Source of the DNA: Sporomusa sp.
Lineage (GTDB): Bacteria; Bacillota_C; Negativicutes; Sporomusales; Sporomusaceae
Assembly (NCBI GenBank): GCA_029256645.1
Contig: JAQSXM010000004.1
Span: 1 to 30,275, forward strand
Length of the DNA stretch: 30,275 nucleotides
Direction: 5' to 3'
This document shows positions 7,761 to 15,195 of the stretch, in pieces. How positions within the stretch are numbered: position 1 is the first letter of the stretch; every line of letters starts with the position of its first letter. Under the pieces are notes generated by a model that saw only the letters and a program-made list of their open reading frames with translations, was not told the origin of the DNA and made no database searches. The position numbers and the translations under genes were made by a program.

Positions 7761-9206
7761 GTGTCAATAACCCAGGTTGGAATAATTGCTTTATGGATCC
7801 TTGCATTCTTAATTCCTATCCAACTGATCATTGGGGCGCTCGTTGCCCGTAAAAGCAGTCAGAGCGCCAGCCACTATTTTATCAGCGGTAAACAACTGCC
7901 GCTATTGCTGGTGTTTTTTGCAGACTTTGCCACTGTTATGGGTGTTGGCAATTTTATTGGTTATGCCGGCAAGGGTTATGAGATTGGGTTGAATCAGTTT
8001 TGGATGCTGGCCGGTGAACAGGGCAGCAAGCTGATATTTGCCATATTTCTTGCCGGGATGATCGGGCGTTATGCCTATACTACGATTAATGAGTTTCTGG
8101 AAAAGGAATTGTTCCATGATAAGTGGCTGCGGGCCATTGGCGGCATTATGATGACTTTACCAATGATTTGCTGGACTGGAGCTCAGGCCATTGGTATCGG
8201 CACCCTCTTATCGGTGGTTATGGGCATTGATCCGGTCTCAGGTATTTGGGTGGCTTCACTTACCGCTATCTTATATACCGTAATGGGCGGGATGTGGGCA
8301 ATTGTCTGGACCGACTTGTTGCAGGGTTTAATCCGGATTGTTGTCGGCGCAATATTCTTTGTAGTCGTGTATATGAGTGTTGATGGCATTGGCGGAATAA
8401 AAACGGCTGTCACCGCAATTAAACCGGAGTTGTGGTCGATGCAGACAATTGGGTTTGGGGCGGCTCTGTCGTTGTTTCTGACCCCTCTTTGCGGCCAGTT
8501 TACCTTTCAGGCATGGTGGCAACGCTGTTTTTCAGCGAAGGACGCCAAAACTGCCCAGCGGGGCTTCTTCTGGACGGCTATTTTTGCGGTATTTATGTGT
8601 TCTGCGAGTATTTTCGTCGGTATGGCCGCTTATACTATGAACCCTAACCTGCCCAGGCCCGACATGGCCTTTAGCTGGTTGCTCAATACCTGGTTGGACC
8701 CCGTTATGGCGGCATTGTTAATTGTCACGATTATTGGTGCGGACATGACCGTATCGGCAGGCCTGCTAAACTCCGGTGTAACGCTACTGTTGATGGATGT
8801 AATCAAGCCGTTTTTCAAACCGGCAGCCACCGACGCCGAATTGATCAAAATGGGTAGATGGCTTACTTTTATTCTGGGTGTCGGAGCAGTTGGCGTAGCC
8901 TTTTCTTTTCCCTCAGTGCTTTCAGCTGCTTTGTTTGGCCTGGCAGTTACCGGTGGGGGATTGTTTATGCCGCTGGTACTGGGCCTTTTATTACGAGACA
9001 AAAACGGTGGTACCTATATCACCCAAACTGCAGCCAAAGCCTCGCTTGTCTTGGGCGGGGGGACTGCTGCTGTATTCCAATATGTGCCTCAATTAGCGAA
9101 AATATTTGGCGGTGGGATTATTCCGGGCATCTTACTATCGGCAGTGATTACTATGGGACTTAGTTATTATGAGCATGCAAGCGGCAAGGCCAGGATTACC
9201 GGGTAA
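7761..9206 (+). CDS. Sodium:solute symporter (SSS/SLC5 family)
   Basis: Polytopic membrane carrier, 481 residues with about 13 predicted membrane segments, expected to import a solute with Na+. Family marks: the early loop SASHYFISGKQLPLLLVFFADFATVMGVGNFIGYAGKGYEIG (TM1-2, unwound TM1 region), and GGMWAIVWTDLLQ, the SSS signature in the middle, followed by the TM8 region LIVTIIGADMTVSAGLLNSG with the small/hydroxyl residues that form the Na2 site. GTG 7761 was taken as start because AAAGGAG lies 8 nt upstream; a GTG at 7752 would overlap that site. The gene has its own sigma54 promoter and a leader terminator. Neighbouring aminotransferase and hydroxyacid dehydrogenase genes point to an amino acid or organic acid substrate, but the sequence does not fix it. 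Confidence 0.92.
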   Translation: MSITQVGIIALWILAFLIPIQLIIGALVARKSSQSASHYFISGKQLPLLLVFFADFATVMGVGNFIGYAGKGYEIGLNQFWMLAGEQGSKLIFAIFLAGMIGRYAYTTINEFLEKELFHDKWLRAIGGIMMTLPMICWTGAQAIGIGTLLSVVMGIDPVSGIWVASLTAILYTVMGGMWAIVWTDLLQGLIRIVVGAIFFVVVYMSVDGIGGIKTAVTAIKPELWSMQTIGFGAALSLFLTPLCGQFTFQAWWQRCFSAKDAKTAQRGFFWTAIFAVFMCSASIFVGMAAYTMNPNLPRPDMAFSWLLNTWLDPVMAALLIVTIIGADMTVSAGLLNSGVTLLLMDVIKPFFKPAATDAELIKMGRWLTFILGVGAVGVAFSFPSVLSAALFGLAVTGGGLFMPLVLGLLLRDKNGGTYITQTAAKASLVLGGGTAAVFQYVPQLAKIFGGGIIPGILLSAVITMGLSYYEHASGKARITG

Positions 9207-9239
9207 TCACAATACCCAATAATCGTTTAACTTGAAATA

Positions 9240-9256
9240 TTGGCATGGATATTGCA
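9240..9256 (+). promoter_or_regulatory. Sigma54 (-24/-12) promoter of the aminotransferase gene
   Basis: TTGGCATGGATATTGCA is a near-consensus sigma54 promoter: TGG at 9241-9243, TTGC at 9252-9255, and an A following. It lies in the 119-bp gap between symporter and aminotransferase, with the expected start near 9267 and translation from GTG 9326. This gives the downstream enzymes independent sigma54 control from the symporter leader. Confidence 0.82.
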
Positions 9257-9325
9257 TTGAATCTTAGATCAGGATGTTCGCTTACGGGCACAGAGCATCT
9301 ATTTATATTTGTAGGAGGCCTGGCT

Positions 9326-10516
9326 GTGGGAAACATAATGGTGGCCAAGAGACTGGACCAGATTGCTTTCGCAGGAATTCGCAAGGTCTTTGAAAAGGCC
9401 AATCAATTAGAGGCGCAAGGGAAAAAGGTTATTCACTTTGAAATCGGCCGGCCGGATTTTGACACCCCGGCCCACATCAAAGAGGCAGCGAAGCAGGCGC
9501 TGGATAAAGGGTTTGTCCACTATGCGCCGAACGGCGGGATACCAGTATTGCGTGAAGCCCTGGCTGGCAGGCTTGCAGCCGATAAAGAGCTGACCTACAA
9601 CCCTGATACCGAGATCATTATGACGGCAGGGGGACAAGAAGCCTTGTATCTGAGCTTTTTGAGCATTCTTAACGAGGGTGATGAGGTAATTTTGCCTGAC
9701 CCTTGTTTTGGTCCTTTTCCTCTGGCCGTGCGTCTGGCCGGCGGTGTTCCGGTTAAAATTGGACTGCAGCCGCAGCAAAACTATTGTTACGATTGGGATG
9801 CTGTTACAAGGGCCGTGTCTCCCAGAACTAAAGCAATTGTTGTAAATTCCCCTCATAACCCTACCGGGGGTGTTTGGTCGGAAGAGCAGCTAAAAGCAGT
9901 GGCTGCTTTTGCCTGTAAGCATGATCTGTGGCTGATCTGCGATGACGCTTATGATCATTTGGTCTACGGGGGATGCCGGTTGTCACCGGCCGGTTTTCCG
10001 GAAATGCGGGAACGCACGATATTGTGCGGCTCACTGTCAAAAACCTATGCAATGACCGGCTGGCGTATCGGCTACATTGCCGCGGTAGAACCGGTCATTA
10101 ACGCAGCCATCCGGTTGCAGCAGAACATTATGCTGTCGTTGTGTACCTTTGCCCAGCATGGAGCGGCAGCCGGGCTTGCCGGTTCGCAGGACTGCATCCG
10201 GGTCATGGCGGCAGAGTTTGCCCGCCGCCGTCAATTAGTGCTGGAAATGGTTAGCCAAACCCCCGGCATTGAGCTGGCTGGAATTCCTAAAGGCGCGTTT
10301 TATGTCTTTCCCCGCATTACCCTGCCCAACATGACGTCAGCTCAGGTAGCTGACTATTTACTGGACAATGCAGGTGTGGCGGTAGTTGACGGCCTGGCAT
10401 TCGGCGAAAACGGCAACGGCCACTTTCGCCTTTCCTACGCCGTGTCCTTTGAAGATTGCCGGGAAGGTCTGGAGCGCATCGCCACCGCGATGACAGTACT
10501 TGTCCAAAAACAATAG
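9326..10516 (+). CDS. PLP-dependent aminotransferase, class I (aspartate/aromatic type)
   Basis: Transfers an amino group between an amino acid and a 2-oxo acid; cytoplasmic fold-type I enzyme of 396 residues, full length. Visible landmarks are the N-terminal IHFEIGRPDFDTP, the PLP-phosphate region GGQEALYLSFLSILNEGDEVILPDPCFGP, and NSPHNPTGG with the asparagine that contacts the PLP ring. The Schiff-base lysine is K239 in SLSKTYAMTGWRIGY, and the substrate-carboxylate arginine lies in GHFRLSYA near the end. GTG 9326 has AGGAGG 7 nt upstream; an in-frame ATG at 9245 lies inside the sigma54 promoter region and is rejected. It is followed 22 bp later by a D-2-hydroxyacid dehydrogenase. Together they could convert an amino acid to its 2-oxo acid and reduce it to a 2-hydroxy acid. 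Substrate unknown. Confidence 0.92.
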   Translation: MGNIMVAKRLDQIAFAGIRKVFEKANQLEAQGKKVIHFEIGRPDFDTPAHIKEAAKQALDKGFVHYAPNGGIPVLREALAGRLAADKELTYNPDTEIIMTAGGQEALYLSFLSILNEGDEVILPDPCFGPFPLAVRLAGGVPVKIGLQPQQNYCYDWDAVTRAVSPRTKAIVVNSPHNPTGGVWSEEQLKAVAAFACKHDLWLICDDAYDHLVYGGCRLSPAGFPEMRERTILCGSLSKTYAMTGWRIGYIAAVEPVINAAIRLQQNIMLSLCTFAQHGAAAGLAGSQDCIRVMAAEFARRRQLVLEMVSQTPGIELAGIPKGAFYVFPRITLPNMTSAQVADYLLDNAGVAVVDGLAFGENGNGHFRLSYAVSFEDCREGLERIATAMTVLVQKQ

Positions 10517-10538
10517 TAAATGTGAGGGGGGGGAGGCT

Positions 10539-11522
10539 ATGGCGGTCGTAATAAGCGCTATGCCAAAATGGCGGTTTGCTGCGTCCCAGGTTGCTCTGCC
10601 TGAGGACTGGGACATCCGGTTTATCAATCCGCAGACAGATGAAGAACTGATTTTGGCCTGCCAGGGGGCCGATTACCTGCTGGTGCCGGCCAGCGCGCCT
10701 GAGATTAATGCCAATGTCCTGCGCAGTATTGCTCATATTAAATTGATTCAAAGCGTGGGGGCCGGGTTTGACCGTATTGATACGGCAACGGCAGCGACTT
10801 TGAAGATTCCGGTGGCTAATGTGCCGGGGCAAAATGCCAGATCGGTGGCTGAATTTACTGTCGGTTTGATGATTGCATTGCAGCGGCAATTAGTTTTGGC
10901 TGACCGGGAGATAAAAGCCGGCAGGTACAAGGAGATACGAAAAAATCTATTCCAGCAGGGTCTGGGTGAAATTGAAGGCAGCAGAATCGGGCTAATCGGG
11001 CTAGGTTCGATTGGTCAGCATGTGGCGAGAATCTTAACTGCGCTGGGAGCTAACGTCTTCTACTATGATGGCTGGCGACAACCACCGGCAACAGAAGTGC
11101 AATTGCAGGTAAGCTATCAACCCTTGGCGGTTCTGTTGGCCGGGAGTGATATTGTTAGCCTGCATGTGCCGCTCAATGAATCTACGCGTGGCCTGCTTGG
11201 GCAACAAGAGCTGGCGTTGATGCCTCCCGGCAGTTTGCTCATTAATACGGCACGCGGCGAGGTGGTCGATCAGGCGGCCCTGGCGCATGTATTAGAAACC
11301 GGCCGCATCGGCGGCGCGGCAATTGATGTCTTTTCACCTGAGCCGCCGGGAGCGGAAAACCCGTTGCTGAATCTTTCCCCGGCAGCCAGAGACCGGCTGG
11401 TGGTGACCCCGCATATTGCGGGGGTTACCGTTGGATCGATGCGCCGGATGCTGCAGGCAAGTCTGGCAAACATAACGAGGGCCATCAGCGGCCAGCCACC
11501 GACCAATATAATAAATATGTGA
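10539..11522 (+). CDS. D-isomer specific 2-hydroxyacid dehydrogenase (first of two)
   Basis: NAD(P)-dependent reduction of a 2-oxo acid to a D-2-hydroxy acid, or the reverse; cytoplasmic, 327 residues. The Rossmann fingerprint is GLIGLGSIGQHVARIL. Catalytic residues are present: Arg in NTARGEVVDQAAL, Glu in FSPEPPGAENPL and His in VTPHIAGVTVGS. The N-terminal catalytic half carries IQSVGAGFDRIDTATAATLKIPVANVPGQNARSVAEFTVGLM, typical of this family. ATG 10539 follows a long purine run (GAGGGGGGGGAGG). An upstream in-frame ATG at 10500 lies within the aminotransferase gene and is less likely. Probably co-transcribed with the aminotransferase from the 9240-9256 promoter. A second, only distantly similar member follows. 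Confidence 0.92.
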   Translation: MAVVISAMPKWRFAASQVALPEDWDIRFINPQTDEELILACQGADYLLVPASAPEINANVLRSIAHIKLIQSVGAGFDRIDTATAATLKIPVANVPGQNARSVAEFTVGLMIALQRQLVLADREIKAGRYKEIRKNLFQQGLGEIEGSRIGLIGLGSIGQHVARILTALGANVFYYDGWRQPPATEVQLQVSYQPLAVLLAGSDIVSLHVPLNESTRGLLGQQELALMPPGSLLINTARGEVVDQAALAHVLETGRIGGAAIDVFSPEPPGAENPLLNLSPAARDRLVVTPHIAGVTVGSMRRMLQASLANITRAISGQPPTNIINM

Positions 11523-11546
11523 TTTGAAGATCTTAGCCAGGAGAAG

Positions 11547-11563
11547 TTGGCTAGTCTGGTGCA
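11547..11563 (+). promoter_or_regulatory. Possible third sigma54 promoter
   Basis: TTGGCTAGTCTGGTGCA keeps the invariant GG and GC at correct spacing (TGG 11548-11550, GTGC 11559-11562) but differs from consensus at three positions. It falls in the 164-bp gap before the second dehydrogenase and overlaps a small hairpin (TAGCCA/TGGCTA, 11534-11553). This is weaker than the two promoters upstream. Confidence 0.4.
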
Positions 11564-11686
11564 TAGTGAAGCAGGAATCCGACCTTATTCGACTTATTGA
11601 AAGTATCCTCAATTTTGGTATGTGGGAGTTGTTGCTCCAGCAAGATATACCGGAACGATACTATGCGAGAGCGGAAAGGATTGGAT

Positions 11687-12646
11687 ATGTTGAAGACAGT
11701 ATTGATCACATCAAAAGAATTTGGCAGTCAAATCGATATACAGCATAGAAAAAGCCTGGAAGAGTATTTTGCCGAAAACGGCTGGCAGATTGTGTGGAAT
11801 TCAACAGGCGCGGCCATGAGTGCCGGAGATATCATCCAGTTGAATGCCAGGCACCTGCTTGACGCAATTTTGGTGTACTCCAGTTCGGATGAAATTAACC
11901 GGGAGGTTTTCAAACATTGCCGGAATTTGAAAGTAGTATCGCGGCACGGGGTAGGTATTGAAAATATTGACGTCACTGCGGCACAGCAGGCTGGGGTGCC
12001 GATTAAAACAACGGCGACAATGCCCGGTTATGAGACGGTGGCAGATTTAACATTTGCATTGCTGTTGTCTTTAGCGAGAAAGGTGCCGCAGATTGACTCC
12101 AAACTGCGAAGAAACGGGTGGTATCGCCCGATCAGCAGTGATGTTTGGGGGAAAACCCTGGGAATATTTGGGCTGGGGCGTATCGGTAAGGCAGTTGCCA
12201 AACGGGCGCAAGGCTTTGATATGAAAATTCTGGTTACTACGCGACATCCGGATGAAGCCTTTGTTGCAGCCCAGGGCATTACCCTGTGCACCAGGGAGGA
12301 ACTGCTGGCCAAAGCAGATTTTGTCAGCTTGCACTGCGCCTTAAACGCAGAAACAAAACATATGCTTGGTGCCCCGGAGTTTGCCTTGATGAAGCCCAGC
12401 GCTTATTTAATTAACACAGCCCGGGCCGGTTTGGTAAACCAAGGCGAGCTTCTTGCCGCGCTGAAAAGCAGAAAAATTGCCGGGGCGGCGTTTGATGTAT
12501 TTGAAAAAGAACCGGCGGTAAATGACCCCATCATCGCGGAAGATCTGGATAATGTTGTAGCTACTGCCCATGTCGGTTCCTATACTGTGGATTCTCTCCG
12601 CCGGATGGATTTTTTAGTGGCGGAAAATATTGTGGAAGCAGTCTGA
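11687..12646 (+). CDS. D-isomer specific 2-hydroxyacid dehydrogenase, phosphoglycerate dehydrogenase-like (second of two)
   Basis: NAD-dependent 2-hydroxyacid dehydrogenase of 319 residues, closer in look to the SerA catalytic/NAD core than the first copy. Features: SRHGVGIENIDVTAAQQAGVPIKTTATMPGYETVADLTFALLL, the Rossmann motif GIFGLGRIGKAVAKRAQGF, catalytic Arg in NTARAGLVNQGEL, Glu in FEKEPAVNDP and His in ATAHVGSYT. It has no C-terminal ACT domain, so a regulated biosynthetic SerA is unlikely. ATG 11687 has AAAGGA 6 nt upstream; the in-frame ATG at 11597 lacks a ribosome site. It ends about 30 bp before the lysine riboswitch. Two paralogues side by side suggest two related 2-oxo acids or opposite directions, which is inference. 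Confidence 0.9.
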   Translation: MLKTVLITSKEFGSQIDIQHRKSLEEYFAENGWQIVWNSTGAAMSAGDIIQLNARHLLDAILVYSSSDEINREVFKHCRNLKVVSRHGVGIENIDVTAAQQAGVPIKTTATMPGYETVADLTFALLLSLARKVPQIDSKLRRNGWYRPISSDVWGKTLGIFGLGRIGKAVAKRAQGFDMKILVTTRHPDEAFVAAQGITLCTREELLAKADFVSLHCALNAETKHMLGAPEFALMKPSAYLINTARAGLVNQGELLAALKSRKIAGAAFDVFEKEPAVNDPIIAEDLDNVVATAHVGSYTVDSLRRMDFLVAENIVEAV

Positions 12647-12675
12647 AGGCTGTAAACAGCCAGTAACAATGATAA

Positions 12676-12852
12676 ATCGGTATGGTAGAGGCGCGGGACG
12701 CAAGAGTACCCTCAGGGAGCTGGCAGTGATGAACTGGGAGGAAAGGGCGGATCGCCGAAGTGCTTAGGGGCGGCCATTCCCGGCACTGGGGTCGTATCCA
12801 ATAGGTACGGCACTGTCATCTTCGGATGGTGAGCTATCGCACTAGGGTAGAT
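12676..12852 (+). ncRNA. Lysine riboswitch (L box) aptamer
   Basis: The strand carries the lysine aptamer landmarks in order: GTAGAGGCGCG (12685-12695) with the P1/P2 start, GCAAGAGTA (12700-12708), GGAAAGGG then ATCGCCGAAGTGC (12740-12763), the GGCACTG...GTACGGCACTGTCATC segment (12782-12820), and the closing GGTGAGCTATCGC (12828-12840). GGTAG (12684-12688) pairs with CTATC (12834-12838) as P1. GCTATCG (12833-12839) can alternatively pair with CGGTAGC (12868-12874) in the terminator arm, the layout of a lysine-OFF switch. A weak promoter candidate is TTGTGG-17-TAAACA (12630-12658) at the end of the preceding gene. The regulated operon starts with the DUF441 gene at 12949. Confidence 0.92.
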
Positions 12853-12865
12853 TCCTCTTCACTAT

Positions 12866-12903
12866 GCCGGTAGCCTCGTCATACACGGTGGCTGCCTTTT
12901 TTT
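12866..12903 (+). terminator. Expression-platform terminator of the lysine riboswitch
   Basis: GGTAGCC (12869-12875) pairs with GGCTGCC (12890-12896), followed by seven T residues (12897-12903). It lies 46 nt before the DUF441 start. Its 5' arm overlaps the sequence able to pair with the aptamer's P1 strand, so lysine binding is predicted to favour termination. Confidence 0.85.
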
Positions 12904-12948
12904 CGTCATATTGTATAGAAATCTCGACTAGCTTAGGATGTGAAACGT

Positions 12949-13407
12949 ATGAACTGGGACAATATGCCGTTACTGGTTATTCTCGTTTTGGCTGTTATCG
13001 GCAACAACCATTCCGTGTCCCTGGCCGTTTCGGCGCTTTTGATAATAAAATTAATGGGGTTGACGGCCTGGTTTCCTCATATAGAAAACCATGGGCTCAA
13101 TATTGGAATCACCATTCTGACAATGGCGGTGCTGACACCGTTGGCCCAGGGCCGGATATCTGTCGTTGAAATGATGGTGGCTTTCAAAACGCAGTCCGGG
13201 CTGATCGCCATTATTGTCGGCATATTCGTATCCTGGGTCGCAACGCAGGGCATGTATTTCCTGAAGGCATCGCCGGAGGCTACGACGGCCTTAATTGTCG
13301 GTACAATCGGCGGTGTATGCTTTTTTAATGGTCTGGCGATTGGGCCGCTTATTGCCGGCGGCATGGTAGCTATGATAATTAACTTATTAAACCTATTTAA
13401 GCAGTAA
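12949..13407 (+). CDS. DUF441 family membrane protein
   Basis: Small integral membrane protein of 152 residues with about four hydrophobic segments (MPLLVILVLAVIG, VSLAVSALLIIKLMG, LNIGITILTMAVLTPLAQG, and a C-terminal FFNGLAIGPLIAGGMVAMIINLL). The sequence ITILTMAVLTPLAQGRI and the glycine-rich TIGGVCFFNGLAIGPLIAGG match the DUF441 (YeaL/YtwI-like) family, whose function is not established. I chose ATG 12949, since AGGA lies 10 nt before it; GTG 12940 would be almost on top of the ribosome site. It is the first gene behind the lysine riboswitch, which makes a role in moving lysine or a lysine derivative across the membrane a reasonable guess. It precedes a redox operon by 29 bp. Confidence 0.85.
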   Translation: MNWDNMPLLVILVLAVIGNNHSVSLAVSALLIIKLMGLTAWFPHIENHGLNIGITILTMAVLTPLAQGRISVVEMMVAFKTQSGLIAIIVGIFVSWVATQGMYFLKASPEATTALIVGTIGGVCFFNGLAIGPLIAGGMVAMIINLLNLFKQ

Positions 13408-13436
13408 TTTGGGTCAGGCTGCAGGAGGGAAAATAG

Positions 13437-13763
13437 ATGGATATTCACAATCACGCCATATTGGGGGCGTTACCACTGGTAAAAAATGTTACGATCTATT
13501 TTGAGGGAACCAGGTTGTTGGCGCGGGCAGGTCAAACGGTCGCTTCGGCCTTAATGGCAAACGATATCTATGCCTTTGGTCACAGCCGGAATTTGTCACA
13601 AGCCCGGGGATTCTACTGCGGTAATGGACGTTGCCAGAGCTGTCTTGTGACCGTGGACGGGGTAGAACATGTTAAAAGCTGCAGTACCTTGGTCCGGGAG
13701 GGCATGGTGATCACGAAATGTGCCGGTGACCCGGATGTCAGGAGAGATTTGCATGCAAACTGA
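13437..13763 (+). CDS. 2Fe-2S ferredoxin-like subunit (HcnA/SoxA N-terminal type, Fer2_4)
   Basis: Small (108 aa) electron-carrying subunit of an HcnABC/opine-oxidase-like or D-hydroxyproline-dehydrogenase-like complex. The N-terminal half gives a beta-grasp fold (VTIYFEGTRLLARAGQTVASALMANDI). The cluster ligands are in YCGNGRCQSCLVTVDGVEHVKSC, i.e. C-x4-C-x2-C followed by a fourth cysteine, which is the plant-type 2Fe-2S pattern. In HcnA-type proteins this domain may be fused to a BFD-type domain; here the BFD-type domain is a separate gene two places downstream. The ATG at 13437 follows AGGAGG. Its end overlaps the next gene by 11 bp, so the two are translationally coupled. Confidence 0.87.
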   Translation: MDIHNHAILGALPLVKNVTIYFEGTRLLARAGQTVASALMANDIYAFGHSRNLSQARGFYCGNGRCQSCLVTVDGVEHVKSCSTLVREGMVITKCAGDPDVRRDLHAN

Positions 13764-14820
13764 TGTACTAATAATTGGTGGCGGTCTGGCTGGTCTTGCC
13801 GCAGCCTATGAAGTGGCAACAAATGGACATTCAGCAATTATTGTCGACGAGAGCTGGAGCCTTGGCGGTCAGCTCAGACAACAAAGTCAGGTTATTGTTG
13901 ATATGCCGGCACCCTATACGGGACTGAGAGGCTTTCAATTAAGCCAGGCGCTGGCGGAAAGCCTGCAAAACCTGCCTGTACAAATTTTATTGCAACACGA
14001 CATGATTGGGCTCTATGCCGATGGCAGTGTAGGGATTGCCTGCGGCGGACAGCTGCACCGAATAACCCCCGGGAGCCTTATTGTCGCAACCGGTGCCGCG
14101 GAAGCGGCCCTGCCGTTTCCAGGCTGGACTCTGCCGGGTGTTATGACAATTGGGGCAGCCCAGATGCTCATGAACCGGGAACGAATCTATCCCGGGAAAA
14201 AAGCTGTGGTGCTGGGCTCCAGTGATATGGCGCTGGAGATCAGCCGCCAAATGGTTGAGCTTGGGATTAGTATTGCCGCAATCGTTGAACCGTCGCAGCA
14301 GCTTGCTGCGACAGATAAAACCATTATCGAGGCCTGCCGGGCGAATGAAATACCGGTTTTGTTGGAGGCGCAGGCAATCGCTGCAACAGGCAGTGGCCGG
14401 GTGGAAGAAATTACCTTGGTTTCCGGACCAGACCGGTTAACGTTCAAGTATGAAGTAGATCTGGTATGTCTGGATGGCGGCAGGCATCCGGTGCTGGAGA
14501 CGCTTTCTGTTTTGAACTGTCAACTGGCATACCGGCAGGAATTGGGCGGCTGGCTGCCATGCTACTCTGCCAGGCTGGAGTCTTCGGTCAGCGGTCTCTT
14601 TGTTGCCGGACAGGCGGCAGGCATTACCTCCCAGGCCGCAGTATACCGGACTGGCGTCATTGCCGGTCTCAGTGCTGTCGACTATCTTGAACAGAAAACA
14701 AGCGCAACAAGCGCAACAAGAGCAACTGCCCGGCAAATGCACTGGGATGAGCTAAAACAATTGGAAACAGCTAAATATCCGGCTCGCTGGCAGGCCCGGC
14801 TGGATCACATTGGCGGCTGA
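13753..14820 (+). CDS. FAD/NAD(P)-binding oxidoreductase subunit (HcnB / opine oxidase subunit A type)
   Basis: 355-residue flavoprotein of the pyridine nucleotide-disulfide oxidoreductase superfamily. It has the N-terminal FAD motif DVLIIGGGLAGLAAAYEVATNGHSAIIVDE, the ATGAAEAALPFPGWTLPGVM segment, and a second dinucleotide fold KAVVLGSSDMALEISRQMVELG. The third FAD motif is in SGLFVAGQAAGITSQAAVYRTGVIAG. It lacks the redox-active CxxC of thioredoxin reductases, as expected for HcnB/alpha subunits. The start at 13753 (MQTDVLI) has AGGAGAG upstream; an in-frame ATG at 13720 lies within the preceding gene. Together with the two FeS proteins and the DAO-type subunit it should form a heteromeric amino-acid (or N-alkyl amino-acid) dehydrogenase. 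The C-terminal BFD-like domain is again supplied in trans by the next gene. Confidence 0.88.
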   Translation: MQTDVLIIGGGLAGLAAAYEVATNGHSAIIVDESWSLGGQLRQQSQVIVDMPAPYTGLRGFQLSQALAESLQNLPVQILLQHDMIGLYADGSVGIACGGQLHRITPGSLIVATGAAEAALPFPGWTLPGVMTIGAAQMLMNRERIYPGKKAVVLGSSDMALEISRQMVELGISIAAIVEPSQQLAATDKTIIEACRANEIPVLLEAQAIAATGSGRVEEITLVSGPDRLTFKYEVDLVCLDGGRHPVLETLSVLNCQLAYRQELGGWLPCYSARLESSVSGLFVAGQAAGITSQAAVYRTGVIAGLSAVDYLEQKTSATSATRATARQMHWDELKQLETAKYPARWQARLDHIGG

Positions 14821-14852
14821 GCCGGCAGGCATGGATAAGGAGGGCTATAAGA

Positions 14853-15194
14853 ATGGATAAGCTAACAATTGTTTGCCGCTGCGAGGAATTAACGGTGGAA
14901 GATGTGGAGAATGCTGTGGTCCAGGGCGCGGAGACCTTTGATGATGTAAAAAGATTGACCCGGGCCGGCATGGGCCTTTGTCAGGGTAAAACCTGCCGGA
15001 CGGTTATCTCGGAACTAATCGCGTTGTATCGGGGGACGTCTGTGGCGGACATTCCTGTTCCTAGGATGAGGATGCCGCTGCGGCCGGTAACGGTGGGAGT
15101 TTTAGCGGCGCATCATTTCGGCGGTTCGACGACCAGGTCGCTGCTGGCAGAATCAACGCTTACCCCTAACCCGGATGAAGGGCAGGAGAAATAA
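14853..15194 (+). CDS. BFD-type 2Fe-2S binding subunit
   Basis: 113 residues. The BFD-like (bacterioferritin-associated ferredoxin-like) motif is clear: VCRCEELTVEDVENAV near the N-terminus and RAGMGLCQGKTCRTVI near residue 50, giving C-x-C and C-x4-C ligands. In many HcnA/HcnB-like or LhpE-type proteins this domain is the C-terminal part of a bigger subunit; here it stands alone, followed by a proline-rich tail (IPVPRMRMPLRPVTVG). Ribosome site AAGGAGGG before ATG 14853. It passes electrons within the dehydrogenase complex (inference from family). It ends 1 nt before the next gene's proposed start. Confidence 0.88.
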   Translation: MDKLTIVCRCEELTVEDVENAVVQGAETFDDVKRLTRAGMGLCQGKTCRTVISELIALYRGTSVADIPVPRMRMPLRPVTVGVLAAHHFGGSTTRSLLAESTLTPNPDEGQEK

Positions 15195-15195
15195 A

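Noticed and set aside
10317..10889. Antisense open frame across aminotransferase and dehydrogenase genes
   Set aside because: Covers two clear coding regions on the other strand; no start signal.
12864..13169. Open frame of 101 codons starting in the riboswitch terminator
   Set aside because: It overlaps the lysine riboswitch terminator and the DUF441 gene in another frame, has no ribosome site and no recognisable protein.
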